Shown here: positions 1 to 7,353 of the stretch, piece after piece
How positions within the stretch are numbered: position 1 is the stretch's first letter
Layout of the letters: every line of letters starts with the position of its first letter
Made by a program: the position numbers and the translations under genes
Notes under the pieces: model-generated
Seen by the model: only the letters and a program-made list of their open reading frames with translations
Told to the model about the DNA's origin: nothing
Database searches by the model: none
NCBI GenBank assembly: GCA_031278495.1
Contig: JAITKG010000120.1
Location: 1 to 20,208, forward strand
Reading direction: 5' to 3'
Length of the DNA: 20,208 nt
Source of the DNA: Prevotellaceae bacterium
GTDB lineage: Bacteria; Bacteroidota; Bacteroidia; Bacteroidales; UBA932

Positions 1-6
1 CCGCCG

Positions 7-37
7 CAAAGGTAATAAAAAAAAGTTATAATACAAA
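7..37 (-). promoter_or_regulatory. Bacteroidetes-type promoter for a gene off the left edge
   Basis: Read on the minus strand, a TTTG element (34-37) is followed after exactly 19 bases by TACCTTTG (7-14), a match to the Bacteroidetes consensus TTTG-N19/20-TAnnTTTG. The spacer is very AT-rich. Transcription would start about at the window edge and run leftward, so the gene it serves lies outside the window. Confidence 0.6.
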
Positions 38-290
38 TTTTTTTTATAGCATCAGCCTGAATATGTAAACCTGTAAATCCGCCAATTGTTTCCGGCGCCA
101 GCCCGATTAGTCCCATTAAACAATTAGTCCCATTAGCACATTGGCTCGTCATTCCGAGTGAAGCGTCGAGGATGGCGCCGCGCTGCGGTGGCGGCGCCCA
201 AGAAGGAAGTTGTGATTTCCAAATTGAAAAGTAGCAAACGCCGGTGCGCTGTGGCAGCCGGCTTATGACTCACGTTACCTCCATTTCCCC
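38..290. other. Non-coding stretch with short repeats and hairpins
   Basis: I see no credible gene here. It holds a 13-bp direct repeat ATTAGTCCCATTA at 106-118 and 123-135 (period 17). At 147-170 is CGTCATTCCGAGTGAAGCGTCGAG, split here as CGTCATTCCGAG and TGAAGCGTCGAG, which resembles a dispersed intergenic element seen in Bacteroidetes and other bacteria. An 8-bp perfect inverted repeat follows (GGCGCCGC 174-181, GCGGCGCC 191-198, 9-base loop), then a second inverted repeat GCCGG/CCGGC (240-244, 258-262). The sequence CCGGCGCCAGCC at 92-103 recurs in inverted form in two other intergenic regions of the window. Confidence 0.5.
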
Positions 291-325
291 AAAAAACAAA
301 AGCGGGTAACATAAACTACCCGCTT
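291..325 (-). terminator. Rho-independent terminator of the aminotransferase operon
   Basis: A 9-bp perfect stem, AAGCGGGTA (300-308) with TACCCGCTT (317-325), encloses an 8-base loop. On the minus strand the hairpin is followed by a U-rich run (TTTGTTTTTT, 300 down to 291). It lies about 64 bases beyond the stop codon of the aminotransferase at 389, as expected for the end of that leftward transcript. Confidence 0.8.
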
Positions 326-388
326 CTGCCTAACCTAAACCTATGAAAAAATCTATTCGAATATAAGACCTTCTACTTTTAAAAAAGT

Positions 389-1597
389 TTAATTTGCCGC
401 CTGATTATTTTTGTTATACTGCCGCAACGCTACCTCCAAACATTTCATAGCCTTTTTTAAATCTTCGATTTGGAGGACATAGGCGATACGCGCTTCATTT
501 AATCCTTTTCCTTTTGTAACGTAGAACCCGCTTGCCGGAGCAATCATTACGGTTTGCTTTTCGTATTCAAATTCCTCCAACAACCATTGTGCAAATTTAT
601 CGCAATCGTCCACCGGCAGCCTTACAATCGTATAGAATGCGCCTTCGGGCATGGGGCAATATACGCCTTCCATTTTGTTGAGCGCATCCACCATATAATT
701 ACGGCGGGCAATATATTCGTCGCGCACGCCTTTGAAATAACTTGGCGGGGTTTCCAATGCGCCCTCGCCCGCAATTTGCCCGTAAGCAGGCGAACACAAC
801 CGCGCCTGTGCAAAACGCAATACGCTTTTCATGACCTCCCTGTTATGGCTGATAATTGCTCCTATCCGCACGCCGCAAAGGCTGTAGCGTTTGGAAACAG
901 AGTCTATCAACACCACATTTTCTTCGATGCCTTTTAATTGCATACACGAAAAATGCGGCGTACCGGTATAGCAAAATTCACGGTAAACTTCGTCGGCAAA
1001 CAAATAAAGGTTGTGCTTCTTTACCAGCAATGCCAATTGTTCCAGCTCTTCGCGCGAATACAAATAACCTGTCGGGTTGTTCGGATTGACGACAACAATA
1101 CCTTTTGTTTTTGGCGTAATTACTTTTTCAAATTCGCTGGCAGGCGGCATGGCAAAATTATTATCCACGCTGCAAGGTACGGCTTTCAACACTACGTCCG
1201 TCCATGTGGCAATGCCGTTGTAATTGGTGTAGAACGGCTCCATAACAATCACTTCGTCGCCCGGGTTAAAACACGTCGAAAAACCGATTTGTATGGCTTC
1301 GGAGCCGCCGGTGGTAATAATAATTTCGTCGTGCGAAATATCAATCCCGAGTCCTTTATAATAACCCGCCAATCCTTTGCGGTAGCTTTCATTCCCCGCC
1401 GAATGCGGATACGCTACTAATTCCAGATTATTGTTCTTTACGGCGTCCAGCGCTTCTTTCGGCGACGCCACGTCGGGTTGCCCAATGTTGAGGTGATACA
1501 CTTTTACGCCGCGTTTTTTTGCGGCTTCCGCAAAGGGAACCAACTTGCGCACCGGCGACAGCGGCATGATTTGCGCTTTTTGAGAAATTTGCAACAT
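389..1597 (-). CDS. Pyridoxal-phosphate-dependent aminotransferase, class I/II
   Basis: A 402-residue fold-type I aminotransferase, most like aspartate or aromatic aminotransferases of the AspC/AAT-I family, which move an amino group between an amino acid and a 2-oxo acid in the cytosol. Visible family residues are the cofactor-contacting NPNNPTG motif (171-177), Asp202 in ADEVY, the Schiff-base lysine Lys236 in SVSKRYS, Arg244 in CGVRIG, and the substrate-carboxylate arginine Arg370 in NEARIAY. Length is normal and the reading frame is intact. It is the last gene of the TPR-yebC-aminotransferase unit, 49 bases after yebC, and a clear terminator follows. The exact substrate cannot be read from the sequence, so I give no gene symbol. 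Confidence 0.93.
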   Translation of the reverse strand: MLQISQKAQIMPLSPVRKLVPFAEAAKKRGVKVYHLNIGQPDVASPKEALDAVKNNNLELVAYPHSAGNESYRKGLAGYYKGLGIDISHDEIIITTGGSEAIQIGFSTCFNPGDEVIVMEPFYTNYNGIATWTDVVLKAVPCSVDNNFAMPPASEFEKVITPKTKGIVVVNPNNPTGYLYSREELEQLALLVKKHNLYLFADEVYREFCYTGTPHFSCMQLKGIEENVVLIDSVSKRYSLCGVRIGAIISHNREVMKSVLRFAQARLCSPAYGQIAGEGALETPPSYFKGVRDEYIARRNYMVDALNKMEGVYCPMPEGAFYTIVRLPVDDCDKFAQWLLEEFEYEKQTVMIAPASGFYVTKGKGLNEARIAYVLQIEDLKKAMKCLEVALRQYNKNNQAAN

Positions 1598-1646
1598 AAA
1601 ATTATTAAGGTTTAAGATTTATCGTTTTACTCGGGATAGTTCCCGG

Positions 1647-2360
1647 TTATTTCATCGTATGGTAAACGTTTTGCACGTCGTCGTCGTCGTCAAATTTTTC
1701 AATTAGTTTATCCAACTCCGCCCTTTGTTCCGGGCTTACGTCTTTCAGTTCGCCCACCGGAATACGTTCAAAACCGCCGCTTATCAACTCCAGTTGACGC
1801 TCTTCAATATACTTCTGGATGGCGCCGTATGCTTCAAATGCGCCGTAAATCATAATTTCATCGCCGTCGGCAAAGGCGTCGTCCACGCCAAAATCGATAA
1901 GTTCCAATTCAAGGTTTTCCATATCAAGTCCCGGACGGTTTTTTATTTTGAATACACATTTGCGTTCAAACATAAATTCCACGCTGCCCGACGTGCCTAA
2001 CGAACCATTGTGTTTATTAAAATAACTGCGGATATTCGCCACCGTCCGCGTGGGATTGTCGGTAGCGGTTTCCACTAAAAACGCAATGCCATGGGGTCCG
2101 TAGCCTTCGTACACTACTTCTTTATAATCGTCCTGTCCTTTTTCCACTGCGCGTTTGATAGCCCGCTCGATATTGTCTTTCGGCATATTTTCGGCGCGCG
2201 CCGTTTGAATAATCGCACGTAAACGCGGATTGTTTTCCGGGTCGCCGCCGCCGGATTTTGCAGCCATAGTCAATTCCTTGCCCAGCCGCGTAAACACGCG
2301 CGACATGTTGCCCCAACGTTTCATCTTCCGCTCCTTGCGGTATTCAAAAGCTCTTCCCAT
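1647..2360 (-). CDS. yebC: YebC/PmpR-family protein
   Basis: A 237-residue member of the YebC/PmpR/TACO1 family. Members have been described as transcriptional regulators and, more recently, as factors that help ribosomes through difficult stretches. The N-terminus MGRAFEYRKERKMKRWGNM is the form seen in Bacteroidetes, in place of the MAGHSKW of E. coli. The conserved core GGGDPENNPRLR (around 38-49) and NMPKDNIERAI follow. The C-terminus is acidic, with five aspartates in a row. It begins 9 bases after the stop of the TPR gene and shares that gene's promoter. Which molecular role applies here cannot be decided from the sequence. Confidence 0.92.
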   Translation of the reverse strand: MGRAFEYRKERKMKRWGNMSRVFTRLGKELTMAAKSGGGDPENNPRLRAIIQTARAENMPKDNIERAIKRAVEKGQDDYKEVVYEGYGPHGIAFLVETATDNPTRTVANIRSYFNKHNGSLGTSGSVEFMFERKCVFKIKNRPGLDMENLELELIDFGVDDAFADGDEIMIYGAFEAYGAIQKYIEERQLELISGGFERIPVGELKDVSPEQRAELDKLIEKFDDDDDVQNVYHTMK

Positions 2361-2369
2361 AGATATGAA

Positions 2370-3050
2370 TTAACTTTCAGGATTCAGGCGGGCGATGTAT
2401 TTATCTATTTCGCGACCTTCCGCCGTGTGGGCATAGTTGATTTTAACCCGTTCATACAACTTTAGCGCATCCGCCGTATTTCCCTGTTCTTCGCTTATCG
2501 ACGCCGCTTTCATCAGGTAGCGCGCCGCATAATCATTGTCGCGGTAGTTGGCGGCTTTGATAAAATAGCCGTATGCCGACGGCAGGTCGCCGAGTTCTGC
2601 ATAAGCGTCGCCGATGCAAGCCAACGCGCGGGCAGCAGTGATTTCATCGTTGCCGCCGTATTTTTTCAATGAAGCAATCGCTTCTTCGTATTGCCCCAAA
2701 TGCAACTGGCAAACGCCGGTATAAAACGGAAGCGATTTGCCGGCGGCGCCGCCGTATTCATCCGCAATCTGGAGGAACCCGTAAGCATTGCCGTCGCCGT
2801 GGAGCGCCAGCGCAAATGAATCGGCGCGGAAATATTGTTCGGCAAGGTACATTTGCCCCAATGCTTCTTCATGCAAAGGTTTCTTGTAAAGTTCCTGGTA
2901 GCCGAGATAGATGGCTGCCGCCAACACCAGCGCGCCTAAGGTATAGAGCAGGATATTCTTGTATTTTTCCAAAAACTGTTCTGCGTTGCTCAATGTTTTT
3001 TCCACTTTTTCTTCAGGGTCTGCCTGCGAATGACGATTTGTTTTTGACAT
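2370..3050 (-). CDS. Membrane-anchored tetratricopeptide repeat protein
   Basis: A 226-residue protein with a short charged N-terminus, one transmembrane segment at about residues 33-51 (ILLYTLGALVLAAAIYLGY), and TPR-like helical pairs over the rest (for example residues with YTGVCQLHLGQYEEAIASL and ACIGDAYAELGDLPSAYGYF). The layout resembles YfgM-type TPR proteins, in which the repeat domain lies outside the cytoplasmic membrane and binds protein partners; that is family inference. It is the first gene of a three-gene unit with yebC and an aminotransferase, and a strong Bacteroidetes promoter lies just upstream. No catalytic motif is visible. Confidence 0.85.
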   Translation of the reverse strand: MSKTNRHSQADPEEKVEKTLSNAEQFLEKYKNILLYTLGALVLAAAIYLGYQELYKKPLHEEALGQMYLAEQYFRADSFALALHGDGNAYGFLQIADEYGGAAGKSLPFYTGVCQLHLGQYEEAIASLKKYGGNDEITAARALACIGDAYAELGDLPSAYGYFIKAANYRDNDYAARYLMKAASISEEQGNTADALKLYERVKINYAHTAEGREIDKYIARLNPES

Positions 3051-3072
3051 AACTTAATGTATTAGTAGGGCG

Positions 3073-3103
3073 CAAAAGTACAAAATTTTTCGGGTTATAC
3101 AAA
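3073..3103 (-). promoter_or_regulatory. Promoter of the TPR-yebC-aminotransferase operon
   Basis: On the minus strand, TTTG (3100-3103) is followed after 19 bases by TACTTTTG (3073-3080), a perfect match to the Bacteroidetes -33/-7 arrangement. The -7 box ends 22 bases before the ATG at 3050, so the leader would be short. It is the best promoter match in the window. Confidence 0.8.
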
Positions 3104-3155
3104 ATCAGTTGGCAAAGGTTTCATGGTTTCAGTATGTAAAAGAATGACGGATTAA

Positions 3156-3167
3156 CCGGCGCGCCGG
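3156..3167. other. GC-rich perfect palindrome downstream of the sirtuin gene
   Basis: CCGGCGCGCCGG is a perfect 12-base palindrome that lies 10 bases beyond the sirtuin stop codon. On the minus strand it could fold as a 4-bp stem with a CGCG loop and is followed by TTAATCC rather than a clear U-tract. It is at most a weak terminator. Confidence 0.35.
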
Positions 3168-3177
3168 CAACTTTCAA

Positions 3178-3882
3178 CTAAGCCTGCGCCAGCCCCATTT
3201 TCAATTCCATCAGTTCACCGGTGACTTTCTCTAATCCGGTAGAGGCGGGCTCTTTGATGTAGGTTACATTCGAAACAGGAGCATGTACGTCATTAGGATC
3301 GATGACGTATTTCGGCACGTGTGGCGGTACATAGTGGAGTAATCCGGCGGCGGGGTAAACCACCAGCGAAGTGCCTACCACAATATAGTAATCGGCGGCT
3401 GCGCTTATCCGTGCAGCCTCTTCTATCAACGGCACTGCTTCGCCGAACCACACAATATGCGGGCGCAAGGGCGCGCCTTGCGGGTCGGTCATCTGCCCGG
3501 TGAGTTCCCAACCGTCGATGTCTACAATATATTCCGGATTGACGGTACTGCGCGCTTTTTTAAGTTCCCCGTGCAAATGCAGTACTTTCGTTGAGCCGGC
3601 GCGTTCGTGCAAATCATCGACGTTTTGTGTGATAATATGTACATCATAGGCTTGTTCCAGCCGCGCCAGTGCATAATGTCCTGCGTTCGGCTTTACTTCC
3701 GCCAGTTGTTTCCGCCGCTGGTTATAAAATTCCAGTACCAACGGACGGTTGCGCACCCACCCGTCATAAGTGGCGACGTCTTCTATGTGGTATTGTTCCC
3801 ATAATCCGCCATTGTCGCGGAAAGTGCTAATGCCGCTTTCGGCGCTGACGCCTGCGCCCGATAATACTACTACTTTTTGCAT
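3178..3882 (-). CDS. cobB: NAD-dependent protein deacylase, class III sirtuin (CobB/SIRT5-like)
   Basis: A 234-residue sirtuin that removes acyl groups from lysine side chains using NAD+. The NAD site is shown by GAGVSAESGISTFRD (9-23) and QNVD (86-89), and the catalytic base is His104 in LHLHGEL. Tyr53 and Arg56 in FYNQRR match the class III pair that binds the acidic acyl group in CobB and SIRT5, so desuccinylase-like activity is plausible. The protein has no cysteine at all, so the zinc-binding CxxC...CxxC of most sirtuins is absent; between His104 and FGEAVP is a shortened segment instead. It lies 83 bases after pyrE on the same strand, probably in one transcript. The symbol is by family only. 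Confidence 0.9.
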   Translation of the reverse strand: MQKVVVLSGAGVSAESGISTFRDNGGLWEQYHIEDVATYDGWVRNRPLVLEFYNQRRKQLAEVKPNAGHYALARLEQAYDVHIITQNVDDLHERAGSTKVLHLHGELKKARSTVNPEYIVDIDGWELTGQMTDPQGAPLRPHIVWFGEAVPLIEEAARISAAADYYIVVGTSLVVYPAAGLLHYVPPHVPKYVIDPNDVHAPVSNVTYIKEPASTGLEKVTGELMELKMGLAQA

Positions 3883-3965
3883 GATATGAGGTAAAAGTGT
3901 ATGAAAGTTGATGAAGATAGATGAAAATAATGTTTTCGCTCATTTTATATCCTGCCGGGAAGCGG

Positions 3966-4607
3966 CTACCTGCTTTCACTGGATAAATCGTCGGGATGTT
4001 CCCGCCATTGTTTGAGTATTTTCATGTCTTGTGTGGTAATGTATCCGCAAGCCAACGCTTCTTTGATTAGCGTGATATAGTTGGTGAGTGTGTAAAGTAT
4101 GCAATCGGATTTTTCAAACCGGTGGCGCGAGATATCGAATCCATAGCTGAAGATTGCCGCCATACCCAATACGTCTGCGCCTGCCTTGCGAAGCGTAGCA
4201 ACGGTTGCAAGGCTACTGCCGCCGGTAGAAATCAAATCTTCGATGACCACTACTTTACTGTTTGCCGGCAAATAACCTTCTATAATGTTTCCCAAGCCGT
4301 GTGTTTTCGGTATCGGACGGACATAGATGAACGGTTTTTTCAATACTTCGGCAACTAATGCGCCATACGCAATAGCGCCCGTAGCAACGCCTGCAATGAC
4401 ATCAACCGTCTTAAAATGTTTTTGCACAATGTTTGTTAAACTTTTGTAAATGCGTTTGCGAACATCCGGATACGACAAAGTGATCCGGTTGTCGCAATAA
4501 ATCGGCGAGCGCCACCCCGACACCCAAACGAAAGGTTTTTCTACGTTCAGTTTAACGGCATTTATTTGTAAAAGTTCGCGGGCAATGATTTTTTCTTTCG
4601 AATTCAT
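3966..4607 (-). CDS. pyrE: Orotate phosphoribosyltransferase
   Basis: A 213-residue OPRTase that joins orotate to PRPP to give orotidine 5'-phosphate, the fifth step of pyrimidine synthesis. The PRPP-binding motif VVVIEDLISTGGS lies at 119-131, and the region with KTHGLGNIIEG (101-111) forms the mobile loop. I chose the ATG at 4607 (MNSKEKIIAR) because family members begin near this point. The frame is open further upstream, but those 39 residues overlap the start of the divergent Nudix gene and do not resemble the family. The start codon is only 30 bases from that of the Nudix gene. pyrC, another gene of the pathway, lies at 13236-14564. Confidence 0.95.
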   Translation of the reverse strand: MNSKEKIIARELLQINAVKLNVEKPFVWVSGWRSPIYCDNRITLSYPDVRKRIYKSLTNIVQKHFKTVDVIAGVATGAIAYGALVAEVLKKPFIYVRPIPKTHGLGNIIEGYLPANSKVVVIEDLISTGGSSLATVATLRKAGADVLGMAAIFSYGFDISRHRFEKSDCILYTLTNYITLIKEALACGYITTQDMKILKQWREHPDDLSSESR

Positions 4608-4609
4608 AG

Positions 4610-4617
4610 TATCTTTG
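4610..4617 (+). promoter_or_regulatory. -7 element of the Nudix gene promoter
   Basis: TATCTTTG matches the Bacteroidetes -7 consensus and lies 20 bases before the Nudix ATG at 4638, within the 30 bases that separate the two divergent start codons. The -33 region is only T-rich, without a TTG. The leader would be about 15 bases. Confidence 0.55.
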
Positions 4618-4637
4618 TAATCTAAATTTGTAAAAAG

Positions 4638-5270
4638 ATGATTAAAATTTTCTTCAACGACCGTATGCTTGCCTTGTCCGACAGTTGGACGGAAAGCGCA
4701 GCCGACGCAAATGTTATAGCGCACAAAGTTACGAAAAAATCGGATATCCCGACGCTGGTAACGGCTTTTTTGGAAACGGCGCGGTGGCGTGCCTTGTGGT
4801 TAATTTCGGAGGATGTACAAACATTGTTCGAAGACGTGAAAAAGGTATTTACTTACGTGGAAGCGGCAGGCGGCTTGGTGCGCAAGCCCACAGGCGAGGT
4901 ATTGATGATTTACCGCAATAATCGTTGGGACTTGCCGAAGGGACACCGCGAAGCCAATGAGTCGCCTGAAGAAACCGCCTTGCGTGAAGTGGAGGAAGAA
5001 TGCGGTATCGCCGACTTGCAGTTATTCCGCCGGATTACGGCTACCTATCATATTTACCGCGACAGTGAACATGCCTTCTTGAAGCGCACCGACTGGTATG
5101 CGATGGGCTATGCCGGCACGGCAACGCCGGCGCCCCAAACCGTTGAAGGCATATCCCATGCCGAATGGAAGTCCATAAGCGAACTTCCTGCTATTTTGCC
5201 AACGGTATATTGTTCGGTTTACGAAGTATTTTGCGCGGCTTTTGACGGGGATTGCAGTGTAAAGATTTAA
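4638..5270 (+). CDS. Nudix hydrolase
   Basis: A 210-residue protein with a complete Nudix box at residues 102-124: GHREANE, then SPEETAL, then REVEEECGI, matching GX5EX7REUXEEXGU. This motif binds the metal ions that cleave nucleoside diphosphate-X compounds. About 75 residues precede the Nudix fold, with no recognisable motif. Just before the box, RWDLPKGH is the stretch common in Nudix enzymes that act on diadenosine polyphosphates or diphosphoinositol-type substrates, but the substrate is not fixed by this. It diverges from pyrE and is probably transcribed alone from the TATCTTTG promoter. Confidence 0.9.
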   Translation: MIKIFFNDRMLALSDSWTESAADANVIAHKVTKKSDIPTLVTAFLETARWRALWLISEDVQTLFEDVKKVFTYVEAAGGLVRKPTGEVLMIYRNNRWDLPKGHREANESPEETALREVEEECGIADLQLFRRITATYHIYRDSEHAFLKRTDWYAMGYAGTATPAPQTVEGISHAEWKSISELPAILPTVYCSVYEVFCAAFDGDCSVKI

Positions 5271-5657
5271 AGATTCCGGCTGGCGCCGGTTACAGGCTTT
5301 CCGTATTCATAAAATTAAAATTTAAAGTGGAATATTAGAATAAATAACGGGAACATCCCTGTTTTCATATAGCCTCAGATTTAATATGAAAACGTTAAAG
5401 TTTTCCAGGTCTTCTACGGAGAATTGACCACTTACGCCGGTATAAGCCGAGTGGGTCGCCGCCGCCGTCAAGATGATTTCCGAAACAGTCAAGAAACCAA
5501 TACAAAACCAGCCCCAAGATAATAAAATGCCTTGAATTTCCAAAAAAAAGTGGCATTTGCTAGTTGAACTTACCAACTTACCCTGCAATTTTTTTTCAAA
5601 AAAATTATACCAACTCAAAAATTATTTGCATCTTTGTCCTACATTTTTAATTCAGTT
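5271..5657. other. 387-base intergenic region, possibly with an eroded or orphan ORF
   Basis: Just beyond the Nudix stop lies CCGGCTGGCGCCGG (5276-5289), an inverted repeat that contains the recurring 12-mer GGCTGGCGCCGG. On the minus strand 5322-5618 is open for 98 codons, with one hydrophobic stretch in the middle and a tail ending NRDVPVIYSNIPL; I recognise no family, and no promoter is seen in front of it, so I do not call it a gene. The right end is AT-rich and contains CATCTTTG (5629-5636), one base off the -7 consensus, a possible promoter for the ATPase gene at 5658. Confidence 0.45.
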
Positions 5658-6365
5658 ATGGAAAAAGCATCGTTAATCCGAATTACCGACCTTAAAAAAA
5701 TCTACATTGTAGGCACGCAGGAAGTCCGCGCGCTGAATGGGGTGTCGCTGGCGATAAGCCAGAATGAATATGTAGCCATCATGGGACCTTCCGGCTCCGG
5801 GAAATCTACCTTGATGAATATCTTGGGTTGCCTTGATACGCCTACCTTTGGCAACTATGTGCTCAACGGCACCGACGTGAGCTACATGAACGATAATGCG
5901 CTGGCGGAAGTGCGCAACAAAGAAATCGGCTTTGTATTCCAATCGTTCAACCTGCTGCCGCGCTATTCGGCGCTGGACAATGTGGGACTGCCGCTCATCT
6001 ATGCAGGCATTCCCAAAACCGAACGCCAACAACGCGCCCAAAATGCTTTGCAAAACGTCGATTTACTCAACCGCATGAACCATAAACCTAATGAACTTTC
6101 CGGCGGGCAACGCCAACGGGTGGCGGTCGCACGCGCGCTGGTCAATACGCCCTCTATCATATTAGCCGACGAGCCTACCGGCAACCTCGACTCCAAAACG
6201 TCGATAGATATTATGAATTTGTTTGAAGACATTTATGCAAAAGGCAATACCATTATTGTGGTTACCCACGAAGAAGAAATTGCACGGCATGCACGGCGCA
6301 TCATCCGCCTGCGCGATGGCATTATCGAAAGCGATGAAGAAAATCCCAATCCTGCCAAAGGATAA
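5658..6365 (+). CDS. ABC transporter ATP-binding protein, LolD/MacB type
   Basis: A 235-residue ABC ATPase with all motifs in order: Walker A GPSGSGKST (43-51), Q-loop Gln95 in VFQSFNLL, signature LSGGQ (147-151), Walker B IILADEP (167-173) and switch His204 in VVTHEE. The pattern VRALNGVSL and NLLPRYSALDNVGLPL is typical of the family that powers MacB, LolCDE and related lipoprotein or peptide exporters. The frame extends back to a TTG at 5634, but I chose the ATG at 5658, where family alignments start. No permease gene is next to it. A cobalamin adenosyltransferase follows after 53 bases, probably in the same transcript. Confidence 0.9.
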   Translation: MEKASLIRITDLKKIYIVGTQEVRALNGVSLAISQNEYVAIMGPSGSGKSTLMNILGCLDTPTFGNYVLNGTDVSYMNDNALAEVRNKEIGFVFQSFNLLPRYSALDNVGLPLIYAGIPKTERQQRAQNALQNVDLLNRMNHKPNELSGGQRQRVAVARALVNTPSIILADEPTGNLDSKTSIDIMNLFEDIYAKGNTIIVVTHEEEIARHARRIIRLRDGIIESDEENPNPAKG

Positions 6366-6418
6366 AATCAACGTCTATAAAACACATCTGATGTCTAATG
6401 CCTGACGCCTAAAATAAA

Positions 6419-6970
6419 ATGCCCAACATAAAAATATATACCAAAACAGGCGACAAAGGAACAACGGCGTTAATAGGCGGGACACGCGTTTCAAAAGATT
6501 CGCCGCAAGTGGAAGCCTATGGCGCGGTGGACGAACTTATTTCGTGGATAGGCGTATTGCGGGCACACAAGGTTTCTGAACCGCAAGCCGTCTTATTGCG
6601 CCGCATTCAGGAATGCCTGATGACTTGCGCCGCCTTGCTTGCCGCTGGCGGTAACACCAATAAAAAATTACCGGACATCGCCGTGACCGACATTGGCGCA
6701 TTGGAAAAGGCTATTGACGCCATGCAAAATAATTTGCCGCCGCTGAAGGCTTTTGTTTTGCCGGCAGCGCCGTCCACAGCGGCGTTCTGCCACGTGGCGC
6801 GCAGTGTGTGCCGCCGCGCCGAGCGTTGCGCTGTAACCGTTGCGCATCAATCCACTTTAAACGAAAATGTGCTTACTTACTTAAACCGTTTGTCCGATTT
6901 CCTTTTTTCACTTGCCCGCCAACTTTCCGCCGACGCCGGAATGCCTGACGATTATTGGTTACCGGAATAA
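6419..6970 (+). CDS. ATP:cob(I)alamin adenosyltransferase, PduO type
   Basis: A 183-residue PduO-family enzyme, which transfers the adenosyl group of ATP to cob(I)alamin to form coenzyme B12. The N-terminal ATP-binding motif KIYTKTGDKGTTALIGG (5-21) and the following RVSKDSPQVEAYGAVDEL (23-40) are clear, as is the second conserved block VARSVCRRAER (126-136). Between them FVLPAAPST occurs where FVLPGGS is the common form, a small departure. No other cobalamin gene lies in the window, so the partner mutases are elsewhere. It is probably co-transcribed with the ATPase upstream. Confidence 0.93.
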   Translation: MPNIKIYTKTGDKGTTALIGGTRVSKDSPQVEAYGAVDELISWIGVLRAHKVSEPQAVLLRRIQECLMTCAALLAAGGNTNKKLPDIAVTDIGALEKAIDAMQNNLPPLKAFVLPAAPSTAAFCHVARSVCRRAERCAVTVAHQSTLNENVLTYLNRLSDFLFSLARQLSADAGMPDDYWLPE

Positions 6971-7044
6971 AGTTATTCACATATATTCCAAGCAACATCT
7001 CAATTATTTATATAAATTTATCAACTGCATTTTTGCAGGCGCTA

Positions 7045-7076
7045 TTTGATTATATCGATTTTTTATTATATTTTCG
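7045..7076 (+). promoter_or_regulatory. Probable promoter of the DUF2795-trkA unit
   Basis: TTTG (7045-7048) is followed after 20 bases by TATTTTCG (7069-7076), one base off TAnnTTTG. The region is very AT-rich. A small hairpin CTGCA-TTTT-TGCAG (7025-7038) lies just before it and could weakly terminate transcripts from the adenosyltransferase gene. Confidence 0.45.
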
Positions 7077-7129
7077 CAATCCCTTAACAGGGAAATTTTT
7101 TAAATGTCTAATAAATAAATTATTATCCT

Positions 7130-7351
7130 ATGTATTGGACTCTTGAATTAGCATCCAAATTAGAAGACGCCCCCTGGCCGGCAACAAAAGATGAGTTAAT
7201 TGACTTTGCAACACGTTCGGGTTCACCATTAGAAGTGATTGAAAATTTACAAGAATTGGAAGACGACGGCGAAATGTACGACAGTATCGAAGATATTTGG
7301 CCAGATTACCCCAGTAAAGAAGACTTCTTCTTCAACGAAGAAGAATACTAA
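7130..7351 (+). CDS. Small acidic DUF2795 protein
   Basis: A 73-residue acidic protein matching the DUF2795 family as found throughout Bacteroidetes; the core LASKLEDAPWPATKDELIDFA and the ending WPDYPSKEDFFFNEEEY are nearly invariant in that group, from memory of family members. It has no signal peptide or membrane segment, so it is cytosolic. The stop codon lies 2 bases before the trkA start, so the two are translated from one message. The molecular function of the family is not known to me. Confidence 0.9.
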   Translation: MYWTLELASKLEDAPWPATKDELIDFATRSGSPLEVIENLQELEDDGEMYDSIEDIWPDYPSKEDFFFNEEEY

Positions 7352-7353
7352 TT

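Noticed and set aside
343..366. Seven-codon reading frame MKKSIRI after the terminator hairpin
   Set aside because: It has the look of a leader peptide (CCTAAACCT then ATG and A-rich codons), but there is no plus-strand gene behind it and the sequence lies in the 3' region of a minus-strand operon.
4608..4724. 39-residue N-terminal extension of PyrE
   Set aside because: It overlaps the Nudix start region, is not like OPRTases, and the internal ATG at 4607 gives the normal family length.
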